From Perkinsus marinus ATCC 50983 (taxonomy: Eukaryota > Perkinsozoa > Perkinsida > Perkinsidae), in assembly GCF_000006405.1 (NCBI RefSeq), contig NW_003216064.1, positions 400,535-464,534 on the forward strand: a DNA stretch of 64,000 nt, in the 5' to 3' direction. Under the pieces are notes generated by a model. That model saw nothing but the letters and a program-made list of their open reading frames with translations, searched no databases and was not told the origin of the DNA. Positions 55,101 to 64,000 of this stretch are shown in pieces. How positions within the stretch are numbered: the first letter of the stretch is position 1; each line of letters starts with the position of its first letter. Both the position numbers and the translations under genes were made by a program.

Positions 55101-56350
55101 ATGTTACGTATGCACTACCCGAAAATGGGAGGGTCTCGACAAACTTTCGAGGAAGCATTGTCGAAGACCTTTGGGACACTTGTGCAGGAGAATCACTTGC
55201 CCTCAGAGCTGACCCACTACCTTCAGAAAGCCAGACATAAGTAGGCTGATCTGCTGGGCTCGACAGAATCGTCTATTAGGTGGGGGAAGAGTAGTAAGGA
55301 GTATAAGCTTATCGAGGAGTTTACTGTCATGAAGCTGTACCCCTTAGTGGACGAGGCTAACTTGATTTCAAAGGACATGTTCCCGTGCCGGAGGTAGGAT
55401 GAAGGGGAAGAGTTCGATCGTGGAGTGCTTGGTAGGTATGCGATCAACGTTGAGATATTCGTGGAAAGGGTGCATGCGGAAGGGGAGAGTTTTGATCCGG
55501 AGGATTATGTATTTGCTCGGCTCAGCCGCGAGAAGTCTCCCGAGTGTAAAGATTTCAAATCGATTTGTACGGTTGGTGTTGATGAGCGAGTGACAGTTCT
55601 TGGTGATGATGAAGGTACATTAACCTACTCGCAGCTCGAGGGGCGACTAGAGGTTATGCGGGAAATCTATCATGTGTTTCATAAGCTACCACCGTACAAG
55701 CGGGCCGAGCTGTGTGGGATTAAGGTATGCATAGGGTGAACTAAGTGTGGTGGTGACGATATGGAAATTATGAGGAAATTTTGCGATAATTTTTAACGGT
55801 GATGGTGACGATATGCAAATTTCGAGAAAGTTTTGGGGAATTCTTGTTGGTCCTAGTGGATTTCGGTCCTTAGTCGTGTGTGAATTTCCATAAGTAGTGG
55901 AGAAAGTCTTGAGCTTAGCTGAGGGAAGCAAACAAATATTCCAAGACAGTTTTTAATGTGATACTTGTGGTGCTCACTGCAAATGATAGGCACCGCGGGA
56001 TCCGCAACAGAAGATTGATCTTCATCTCCATCCCGGCTCGGACCCCTGGCTTCCTCATACGATCATTCGAGAGGAAGTTGCTGTTGATCATGATAAGCCC
56101 AAGGCGCCATCACCAGCACCACCAACAGCCCCTTCGCCTCCCACCCCACCCGAGCAAGAGCCTTTGCTCAAGGACAACGACGTATCGGATGGTGATGAAG
56201 GGGACTATGCAGTAAGGATGGTTCGGTGATGCGCGTGCTAGTGACGTTCGTGATTCTCAGGAGTATTCACAGTTCTCATATAAAAGAGCCCATTCTGACA
56301 ACTGGAGGGCTTGGATATGTTTTGGAGGCCGTTTTGTTGGTGAAACTTGA
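52159..56350 (+). CDS. Kinesin-3-like motor protein with FHA domain
   Basis: Start [20 protein letters not shown] at 52159. The motor domain is built from many exons joined by short introns: P-loop GQTGSGKS (about 52575), [15 protein letters not shown], switch I NAQSSRSH (about 53490), switch [11 protein letters not shown] (about 53640), SLSTLAM, then [42 protein letters not shown] (about 53950). Coiled-coil segments and an FHA-like domain follow ([21 protein letters not shown], then [14 protein letters not shown] across an intron 54780 to about 55056), then [10 protein letters not shown] and a Pro-rich tail near 56130. Last exon ends TGA 56350. Moves vesicles toward microtubule plus ends. 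Motor residues are intact. Confidence 0.87.
52883..53019 (+). repeat. Intron repeat family, copy g
   Basis: In the kinesin intron between the exon ending near 52822 and the one starting near 53023. Reads CACATGGTCAACTTCGTGTG at its start and ATATCTCAACAC at its end, two bases before the AG of the intron. Same orientation as the gene. Confidence 0.75.
53195..53330 (+). repeat. TTTTTACA-type minisatellite in kinesin intron
   Basis: Roughly fifteen imperfect units of 8-9 bp (ACATTTTT) in tandem. It is strongly strand-asymmetric, T-rich on the plus strand. Lies between two kinesin motor exons. Probably neutral filler. Confidence 0.8.
54790..54980. repeat. AT-rich low-complexity stretch in kinesin intron
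   Basis: Almost pure A/T with TATA-like runs, inside the inferred 54780-55055 intron that splits the FHA domain. Much more AT-rich than the rest of the window. Confidence 0.6.
55745..55949 (+). repeat. Intron repeat family, copy d, with internal duplication
   Basis: In the kinesin intron that starts GTATGC after 55728. The 5' motif GGTGACGATATG occurs twice (near 55752 and 55807), then the shared 3' part GAGCTTAGCTGAGGGAAGCA and CAAATATTCCAAGACAG. Same orientation as the gene. Confidence 0.7.
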
Positions 56351-56522
56351 TACAACTTATCTAACCATGTTCAGATGCTGTTCGTGTGATGTGTTATTTT
56401 ATGACCGGTTGTCGTCGCTAACGGCTTTGCGCACTGAGTTGTCAATATGCTTCTACCTGAGCTGTTGTGAAATTCGTGGCGCGCGGTAATTGTCGTTGTT
56501 TGATTTTTGCTCCTCATCGGGA

Positions 56523-59500
56523 ATGGCATCAGTCTCCTCTGATGGTGATGATGCGTCGTTGATGAGGATTATGATCATCACGGACAACCATGTGGGCCAT
56601 AAGCAGGTGAGCGGACTATTGAGTCCATTATCATCACCACCATTCATTGGTCTCTAGGACGACCCTGTACGGAGCCTTGATTCTGTATGTGCATTTGAGG
56701 AAGCAATGCAAAGAGCTAAGTTGGCACAAGTCGACCTAGTTGTTCATGGTGGTGACCTGTTTGATATCGCGAGGTGAGTTCTAGTGTCAAATGAGCGGTA
56801 ATTTTTCCCCAGGCCAGATCGTCTGACCATGAAACAAGTGAATGAGATTTTACGGCAAACAGTGATGGGAGATCAGCCCATCAAGATCGAAGTGAGCATT
56901 GACCTGGGGGGTCGCTGGTTGAAGATGGTGCATCAAGGTTCTGCCGACACAAGACGAGAACGGCATTGTTCGGGACGAGCCGCCGAATTATGAGGATCCT
57001 AACTACAACGTCGGGCTTCCAGTGTAAGGCTCTTAGCGAGGTTATTTGTGTATAGTATGCCTACTAGATTCATGATACATGGTAATCATGATGAACCGGG
57101 CGGGCTCGGCAATATGTCGGTAATCGACTTACTTCACACGAATCGATTGGTGAGTATCCATACCGGTCTTGTTTCCAAATCCGCGATTCGGCACTGAATG
57201 TGTCTAACCTAGCCGGCCACGGCGTTGGGCTTTAACCTGACACACAGACATATTGAATGCGTGATTGCTGCAGCTCTGATTTCAAATTATTGCGTTGGCA
57301 TCGTTTACTGCCTTTCTTCAAGCGGCTCTATCCGAGCTCTCTACGGTCGCATCAGGTCAACTACTTCGGTCAGCAGATGGACTTGGACCGGATCGTTATC
57401 CGTCCGATTCTCATCCAGAAGGGCGAGACGAAACTAGCGTTGTATGGCCTTGGGAACATGCGGGATGAAAGACTCAACAGAGCGATTGACGCTGGCAAGG
57501 TGGAGGTTTCGGAGTTGTATCAGCTCGCGAGGCTTCCGGATTTTTCAGGTCAGATTCGAAATCCCTCCGGGCCGTGGCGGTTCGGAATCGGAAAGTGAAT
57601 ACTTTTCCGTTATGTTGGTCCATCAGAATCGGTATAAGGGGGTAGCGGGCGGCGTGCCGGGGAGCAGCTCTCTGCAGAATTCACAGTTACCAGGTATTCA
57701 CTCGAAGTCGACATAAGCTGACGACCTTGGGTGTTGGTGGTCAGGTTTCTTGGACTTGGTTGTTTGGGGTCACGAACATGAGTCTATTATCGACCCAGTG
57801 GAGACAGCCCAAGGCTTCTCTGTGCTGCAGCCGGGATCGTCAGTACTTGCCAGGATCTAGTACTCGGATGGTTGGGTCATTGTTACGTTGTGATAAGGTG
57901 CAGACTTCCCTCTCTGCTGGTGAGAGCCTCCCTAAGCATATCTTCTTGTTGGAGCTCCTCAAAGGTCGAGGATGGCGAACGACCCCTATACCCTTAACGA
58001 GCCCCCGGCCACTGCTAGTGCAGGATGTGGTGAGGGCATTCCTCCTCTGTGGCGTTTTGAATAGTGGTTGAGCTCAGTCCATGAAGGAACTCATCGCTCA
58101 GAGGGAGAGCCGACTGGACGGCAGCGGGGAGAAAATGGAAGAACTGGTGAGTGGCTTCTTTTGGGGTATCGAGGGGCCTTTGCGAGTCATTGACAGTCTG
58201 TAGGCGTGGAATTCCCTCAGCGACGTTGTGAGAAGGATGGTCGACCATGGCAAAGAGCTCGGCAAGGCACAAGTATTGGCGTATAAGAAGTGGCTAGAAG
58301 ACACCAGGCTGACCCCTTTGTATAAACGCGACTCGGCCCGTGCGGTAATTCGGCATCGGAAGAGCGGCTGAGGAACATTGTTGGCAGATTCGACCGTTGA
58401 TACGAGTGCGAGTCGATGTCACAGTAGAGGAAGATGATGGTGATGATGGGGGAATCCCCGGCCTGCCTGTTGGCAGTAGCTATCCCGTTATACCGAATCA
58501 GAAATTTGGTCAGCAGTTCCTCGAGGAGGTTGCTAATCCGGCTGATATATTGTTGTTTCACAAGAAGAAAAAACGACCAGCGAAGCAGAAGAAAAATGAA
58601 CGTATGTCACATCAGGGGGGTGATAGAAATTTAGCTGTCACCGTCAGTCCAACTGAACCTGGAAGATCATGTGCCCGCTGGAGCATCGAGTGATGATACT
58701 ACGGCCGACAGGGATATGATGCAGGATATCATCTTTCACTACGTCAATGGTGCTGATTGCCTCGACCTCATCCCGGAGACCAGGCTTAACGAGGTTGTTC
58801 AGGAGTAGGCTGTGGATGGGAAGGAGGGAATCATCCAGAAACCTATGAAGTTCCCTAAGGAAACTCATTTTGAATTCCCTAATATGTCTAGGAACACATT
58901 GTCAATCAGTTTCCCGTGTAAATATCATAACATTAGGAGCATTTCCCCATTGTTATCAAAGCCTAGGGAACGTTATTTCTCAAAGCTGGATGGGTCCCCT
59001 GGAGGAAAGGGGGAGCCGTGTTATGGTTAAACGTGATTCGTAGGTACGTGCATAAGAACGAGACCGCTGCGATCACACAGTTCGTGTCGGAGGTGGTGAA
59101 GCAGACCAGCGAGTCCATCGAAGCTGATCGAGATCATGTGCCAGCTCAAGAAGGGGTCATTCGGGAGGCTGCTAGAACTAGAGCTGAGATGGTGAGGCGC
59201 ACGAACGTGGAAGGATCGCAAGTAGCGAAGTTATGAATCCTATAATTGACATTAATGTTCGCATTCCAGGCGGAGAATTCCAGAGGGGATCTGCCATCTC
59301 CAGGAGCAGCAGCAACATCTTCTTCGTCATCGTCATCGAGAGGGTCTGTTTCTACCACTTCCAGAGGGAGGCTCCCTACTGTTAAGGACGAGTTTGATGC
59401 CTCCGAGGATGAGTTCCATCGACCGGTGGTGGCGGCTAAGCCTAAAGGAAGAGCCAAGGCGAAGGCCAAGGGCAAAGCAAAGGCCAAGGCGAAACCGAAG

Positions 59501-59770
59501 GCTAAAAGTGCATCGAGAGCTGCTAAGCGGACTCGGGACCAGCCCGTTGCAGCAGCAGCAGCAGCTCCAATTTTCAATGAAGCCAAACGTGTCAGAACGA
59601 GTACCGCAGCACCGTCGAGTTTCGCCGATTTCTTGAATGCCGACTCTGATGATGACGAGCCGACGGGAGACAGCTGTCCCTCCTCGAGTAATGCTTCGTT
59701 GCCGCCATACTCTGCGTCTTTACCCGCTGGCTCTAGGGTCCTGCCTTGGGCTGGTCTACAGAGGAAATGA
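56523..59770 (+). CDS. MRE11: MRE11 double-strand-break repair nuclease
   Basis: Many short exons from ATG 56523. Phosphoesterase motifs are all visible: TDNHVG (about 56570), HGGDLFD (56750), [10 protein letters not shown] (57078), HQNRYKG (57620) and WGHEHES (57768). Between them lie MRE11 landmarks: [44 protein letters not shown] and PGSSVLA. The capping/DNA-binding region follows ([53 protein letters not shown]). The C-terminal exon (59270-59770) is Ser/Lys/Ala-rich (repeated AKAKGKAK), as in MRE11 DNA-binding tails. Acts with RAD50. The gene begins 172 bp after the kinesin stop. Exon joints are approximate. Confidence 0.92.
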
Positions 59771-60003
59771 ACAGGCAAATGATAGTTTCTATCTCTCCAT
59801 CGCTCGAGTTCATGTCAGTAGTTGTTGAGTGTTTCGCTGTGAGACTTGTGCGTGTTGGGAAGTTTTGACAATTTCCTCCGTTGAGGAAATGCAAGAATGC
59901 AAGAAGTGAGATTCTTAGTTTGGCTGAATTCGCGTGCTCGCTGGTTGTCAACTTGCGTCGTGTTAATCGAGTTGTTGTCCTGCAGTTGTGCTTTCTTTGA
60001 TTA
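59771..60003. other. Intergenic region before the AP2-like gene
   Basis: 233 bp with no gene. A pyrimidine-rich run followed by CTGCAG at about 59980-59990 could be a trans-splice acceptor for the downstream gene. Confidence 0.35.
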
Positions 60004-62451
60004 ATGTCAGAGAGTTTACCAGAGGCCTCAGCGTTCGGCACGGAATCACGCTGTTTGGGCCCTGATGAGTCCACTTCGCCCGCCGATTTGGTTCCGCAAC
60101 TGACGACTATCTCGGCTCGGCCGCAAGAGTCTGCCTCGCAGCTCTACCCGATATCTGATACGGTCAATGCGGTTGGTATGATGAATGGTGATGGCAGCTA
60201 TGGTCAGCAGGAGAAGTCACCACCTAACCTGTTGGAGGGCATTGGTAATGATGGTGACAAGGCGGCTGGCTCGGCACCAGGTAGGGGTGATGGGGACAAT
60301 CCGGTATTTATGTCGATGATGGGAGCTGCTATGGCCGCGGCACAGCTCCAGAATATGAACCAACAGATCCAGATGCAGCAGTACATGCTACTACAACAGC
60401 AGCAGGCACTTATTGCTCATGCCCAAATGAAGCGAGGGTCAACAGCCATAACAGGGCCAGTACCTCCGTCGTCGGGGTCACCACTTGGGGAGGCTGAGCC
60501 CCGCATGTCCTCCCCAACAGCCCAGCCGGCTGGTGGGATGTCTGGCCAGCTCACAGCAGCTTTGATATCTGCTGGTGCTCACTCTCCTGGAAGTTCGGAG
60601 CATAGTGTGGATGTCAAGACCCTCGACCTTGGTTGCGGCATCACCACTCCTAAGGCTGATAAGTCTTCCGGTAGTAATAGTTGTATTGATTCCAGCGATC
60701 ATATGGCTGAGTCCGATGCGGGTACTCTTCCTTTGGTGGCGATGAATGAGGATTGTTGCACTCTAGATGGTGACAACGACGATTTGAAGTACGGCGAGCT
60801 TACTCTGGATATGGGCCCGGAACAAGGCCCCTCTGTTGGTGGGGCAAGCGAGCAGATGGGGACGGCTATGGCTGGCTATGATACGCAGACTTGGCAGCAG
60901 TTTCAACAGCTGCAGTATAACCAATGGAGTTATGCGGCTGCGATGAGCAATCCGTGGTATTCTCAGGGCTATCCTGGCACGAGGGGTTATGGTCAGGGTG
61001 GCGAGATGATGATGAGGGGAGATACGGAGCGGAGTGGATCGGCAGCCGCAGCTGAGGCGGTAGCGGGGATAAAGCGGAGGAAGAAGCCCTATGCAGCACC
61101 CAAGGGCGTGTGGCGTAATAATGGAGGTTATAACGCTACCATCTACGTCAATAAGAAACGAATCTACGGGCCTGTGCGCCGGAATCTGGCCGATGCTGTG
61201 TCGGATCGGAGGGTTATGGAAGACTCAGTCGACTCGGCTAGGACCAAGGTTGAGCGAATGATCGAGGAACAGCATAAGGTCTTCGAGTCTGATCAAGCCA
61301 GGGAGTCGTTTATTGCTGAGGAGAGTCATACGATGATAAGAGAAGTAGTTGCAAAGCTGCGAGCGGAGCGAGGCACTCATAACTCATCCAACTCGGGTCC
61401 GTCTGATCCACGGCCGTCCGTCCAGAGTTCTTTGACCGCCGCACAGCAGTCGAGGAGACCAGGGGTGGTCCCGTCTCTGGCTCAGGCTGTGTATGGCACT
61501 GCTGCTGCTCGCCCTGGTAATATGATGCCGTTCATGATGCCCTATCCGTCTGCTGTCTGGCCAAGGCCTATGGGTGGCAAGAATAGTAGTAGTAGTACGC
61601 CGCTAGCTAGGACGAGGAAGCGAGATCGATCGGAATCGGAAGATGCTAAAGATGCTGCTACTGTTAAGGGGGACACTGTGCCGGTCAAGACTGGATTGGC
61701 TCAGAGTGTCCTCTTCGGTGGTGAGGGCTCTCTCAATACTACTGCTGTTGAAATCCCTGCTAACCTAGCGGGCGCTAGCGAAAGGGTCACCACTGACCCT
61801 AAAAGGGCGCGGACTATTACCCCTACCACGGCAACCACTTCATCGTCAACCTCAGCCTCGTCGTCGTCGTATGTACCCTTATCACCCTTGTTCAACCCTG
61901 GTTCACCCCTATTGTCAAGTCGAATGTTCTCCTCAGCTTTACCTAAGTATCTGCGGAGCCCAGCATTCCCTGCCACACAGCTCACTCCCTTCAGAGGCGC
62001 AGCTCCTCCTGGCGGGCCTAATGGTGTTGATGGGCCGATCATTGATGACGACATCCAACTGGAAGAGAGCGCTGTTGGGTCTTTAGGCAGCCTCTATCCC
62101 AAGGGAGCGCAGACATCTTCTGGCTTCCCTCTCAGCCCAACGTTCTTGCCTTATCACACACCATCCACGGGGGCTGCTTTTACTTGTACCGGTAATACCA
62201 GCACATGCTCGGCATCGTCAGCGACTACTGCTGTAACTCCAACAGCTGCTGCTGGCTCTAATACTAGTACTCCCGCATCGACGTTCCCATCATTGACCTT
62301 CACGTCTCCTGGTCTTCAACCTGCCTCTTCTCAAGGAGCAACTGCCGCCGCCGCCGCCGCTGCTGCTGCATCCTTCTGGACACCACATTTACAGTATCTT
62401 AAGCATAGCCCGGCGTTCGCAAGTCAAAGCAGCGCCGCCGCTGAAAGTTGA
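60004..62451 (+). CDS. AP2/ERF-like domain protein, putative transcription factor
   Basis: Intronless 815 residues. One AP2-like domain at about residues 359-410 (KGVWRNNGGYNATIYVNKKRIYGP, with a helix LADAVSDRRVMEDSV) is flanked by low-complexity sequence: Met/Gln-rich (about 115-140), a Trp/Tyr/Gln-rich part just before the domain, Ser/Thr-rich, and a poly-Ala run near the C-terminus. AP2 domains are the main sequence-specific DNA-binding fold in apicomplexans and their relatives. The match is partial; a second domain was not seen. Low-complexity flanks resemble transactivation regions. Confidence 0.68.
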   Translation: MSESLPEASAFGTESRCLGPDESTSPADLVPQLTTISARPQESASQLYPISDTVNAVGMMNGDGSYGQQEKSPPNLLEGIGNDGDKAAGSAPGRGDGDNPVFMSMMGAAMAAAQLQNMNQQIQMQQYMLLQQQQALIAHAQMKRGSTAITGPVPPSSGSPLGEAEPRMSSPTAQPAGGMSGQLTAALISAGAHSPGSSEHSVDVKTLDLGCGITTPKADKSSGSNSCIDSSDHMAESDAGTLPLVAMNEDCCTLDGDNDDLKYGELTLDMGPEQGPSVGGASEQMGTAMAGYDTQTWQQFQQLQYNQWSYAAAMSNPWYSQGYPGTRGYGQGGEMMMRGDTERSGSAAAAEAVAGIKRRKKPYAAPKGVWRNNGGYNATIYVNKKRIYGPVRRNLADAVSDRRVMEDSVDSARTKVERMIEEQHKVFESDQARESFIAEESHTMIREVVAKLRAERGTHNSSNSGPSDPRPSVQSSLTAAQQSRRPGVVPSLAQAVYGTAAARPGNMMPFMMPYPSAVWPRPMGGKNSSSSTPLARTRKRDRSESEDAKDAATVKGDTVPVKTGLAQSVLFGGEGSLNTTAVEIPANLAGASERVTTDPKRARTITPTTATTSSSTSASSSSYVPLSPLFNPGSPLLSSRMFSSALPKYLRSPAFPATQLTPFRGAAPPGGPNGVDGPIIDDDIQLEESAVGSLGSLYPKGAQTSSGFPLSPTFLPYHTPSTGAAFTCTGNTSTCSASSATTAVTPTAAAGSNTSTPASTFPSLTFTSPGLQPASSQGATAAAAAAAAASFWTPHLQYLKHSPAFASQSSAAAES

Positions 62452-63749
62452 TTCTACATATTACCATTACTGTAGCTATATTACCCAAGATTAATATCGT
62501 CATAAAAATCATCGTCATCATCTTCACCATCATCTCTACGTCAGAACTCGGTCATCTCTATCATTTCGACTATCAATCAGCGCGCTGTGTTTCTAGTTGG
62601 GAGTCTTCGGTCGGTGTGTAAAGCTGGGAACGTGGTCACCGTGAGAAACATACGAAGATATCATGGGCATGTCCTGGCGGCGTTGATAACAGGACTATGG
62701 CTAGACTTTTTGTGATGAAGTCGTCTCTGGATAAGATTTCCTAGAAGTCTTCCAAAGGTCGTCCTAATACTGTGCGGTCCACATGTCGCCCTGATCACCA
62801 CACATAGTGGCAATTCGCCACATTTCTGCTCGTGCACGAAGAACCCTTTATGAGAAAAATTTGGCAACGAATGTTCCATCCAGGTTAGGTACAGCGTCAG
62901 TAGAGAGCGTGAGGCCCTGATTGAAAGCCTGTGAAGGGGTGGATAGCCTCCCACGGGAGTCCCTGCCGTTTGGCTTGCTCACATGTGGGTTACTCTGCAA
63001 TCCCTGTATCCTCGGATGTCCTCCCTGAGGATGCGTCTACTGTTGCCGTCCAAAATGCTTCACCGCGGCTTCTCAGTCGAGAAAGTTTTCCTTCTACTCC
63101 CGGTGGGTACCAGACGTGGTGGTGGCTATCAGGTAGCCTCGTCCTCAGGCTAGGGGCTCTTAGCGTACGCAAGGTAATTGGGTTGACCGTCAACCGCTGG
63201 CGGTACTGACGCGCGTGGGGCTTCTGTGTAGACACTAGTGGATTCATTAGTGGATTCATTCGCTTCACTCCCGAGACGCATTGTTCTTCACAGTGATAGA
63301 ACAGCTGGTCTAGATGCCCGGCGGGATGTTCATGGAGAAGTCTTGTAGCTTCGGAGCTGATACCCAGGTTGCGTATGAGGCACTGCACGATCAGACTGAA
63401 AAGTCTGCAAAGGTCTGGGTCCATGAATTGCATTGAATATCAAGGAGCTCATATTGTCGATGCTCAATGAGAGCTTCGCAAATCGCCTGAGAGTGTCCAT
63501 TGTCCGACCAAGAATCAGTCGTGCGTCGAGTCCCACGCCGGAGCCTGGGATGGTCCAAGACACTGTTGGCTCAGCTCGATGACTTTAGCCTACCCAGTCT
63601 GCAACCCGCTCGCTCACTGAATTCTCCGGTCACCACTACAGCGCCTATTGTGAGATATCGTGAGCGGTGAAGGCATTACTCGCGTGAGATCGGTCACCCG
63701 TTCCCATTCGACCCAGCGATAAATCCGGAGGTCCCGCGGCCCGAGAGAT
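62452..63749. other. No recognisable gene
   Basis: About 1.3 kb downstream of the AP2-like gene. CATCATC-type microsatellite near 62500-62530. Frames on both strands lack domains and splice partners. Confidence 0.4.
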
Positions 63750-64000
63750 GGTCTCGATCGTTGGATGGTTCTGGACAGCGAGCTGGGACTGGAAACGAGC
63801 AGAGATGGAATCAACAGCATCAACTTCATAAAGATGTACCGGCAACGCATGGCATTACAAGACGAGAATATGGAGATTCGACGGCACCAATACTCCTTCA
63901 GGCTTGAGGAGTCACCAACAGACTTCATAACTGATGGGATGACCCATTTCCGAAGTGAGTTCGAATCCAATGAATCACGAGCTGTCCAACTTAGGAGGTT
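63750..64000 (+). CDS. Partial hypothetical protein running off the window
   Basis: A plus-strand frame reads SINFIKMYRQRMALQDENME, then RRHQYSFRLEESPTDFIT and THFRSEFESNESRAVQLRR to the end. Charged, helical-looking and without a stop. Start and upstream exons were not found and no family is recognised. Confidence 0.3.

Noticed and set aside
61701-62054. Minus-strand frame opposite the AP2-like gene
   Set aside because: Shadow of low-complexity Ser/Thr-rich coding sequence.

Overview
The window is nuclear DNA of a protist, most likely a perkinsid alveolate (Perkinsus or a close relative). Evidence: genes are cut by many very short GT-AG introns (about 40-60 nt); a spliced-leader-like sequence (5952-5966) sits at the 5' end of a retrotransposon; and the gene set mixes alveolate-type features (AP2-like DNA-binding protein, FHA plus RING-CH protein, axonemal DM10/EF-hand protein, kinesin-3). 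The taxon is an inference from gene content and recalled leader sequences; no search was possible.

Layout. 1-1116: no gene, small hairpins. 1117-13201 (minus): a head-to-tail pair of EF-hand lysophospholipid acyltransferase (LPCAT-type) genes. Copy 2 is cut in two by 6.7 kb of extra DNA, a non-LTR retrotransposon (5952-11511, plus strand) bedded in (CTA)n arrays, yet all of it lies between a splice donor and an acceptor, so the gene may still work. 14920-16115 (minus): Sfp-type 4'-phosphopantetheinyl transferase, divergent from uridine phosphorylase (16412-17323, plus). 18220-19840 (minus): small membrane proteins. 20615-29738: a 5'-truncated non-LTR retrotransposon (minus) whose reading frame is split by a young LTR retrotransposon (22848-28262) with identical 175-bp LTRs.

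29938-30904 (plus): histidine phosphatase. 31983-32887 (plus): unknown protein. 33752-37345 (minus): RIB72/EFHC-like axonemal protein. 37483-39710 (minus): three tandem LITAF-domain genes. 39711-46064: gene-poor, with helicase-like debris and a decayed papain-family gene (44080-45240). 46065-47357 (minus): secreted subtilisin-like protease. 49225-51395 (minus): FHA/RING-CH protein. 51685-51980 (plus): small single-membrane-span protein. 52159-56350 (plus): kinesin-3. 56523-59770 (plus): MRE11. 60004-62451 (plus): AP2-like protein. The last 1.5 kb is mostly unassigned.

The most unusual themes are (i) a microsatellite-embedded, spliced-leader-tagged retrotransposon lying inside an intron, and (ii) a family of about 150-200 bp repeats, seven copies here, every one in an inferred intron. 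The LPCAT pair acts as an internal control: three copy-1 introns of 40-55 nt correspond in copy 2 to introns of 231, 417 and 6668 nt filled by these insertions. Exon joints were read by eye from splice motifs and protein homology; those given to the base are stated as such, the rest are approximate.
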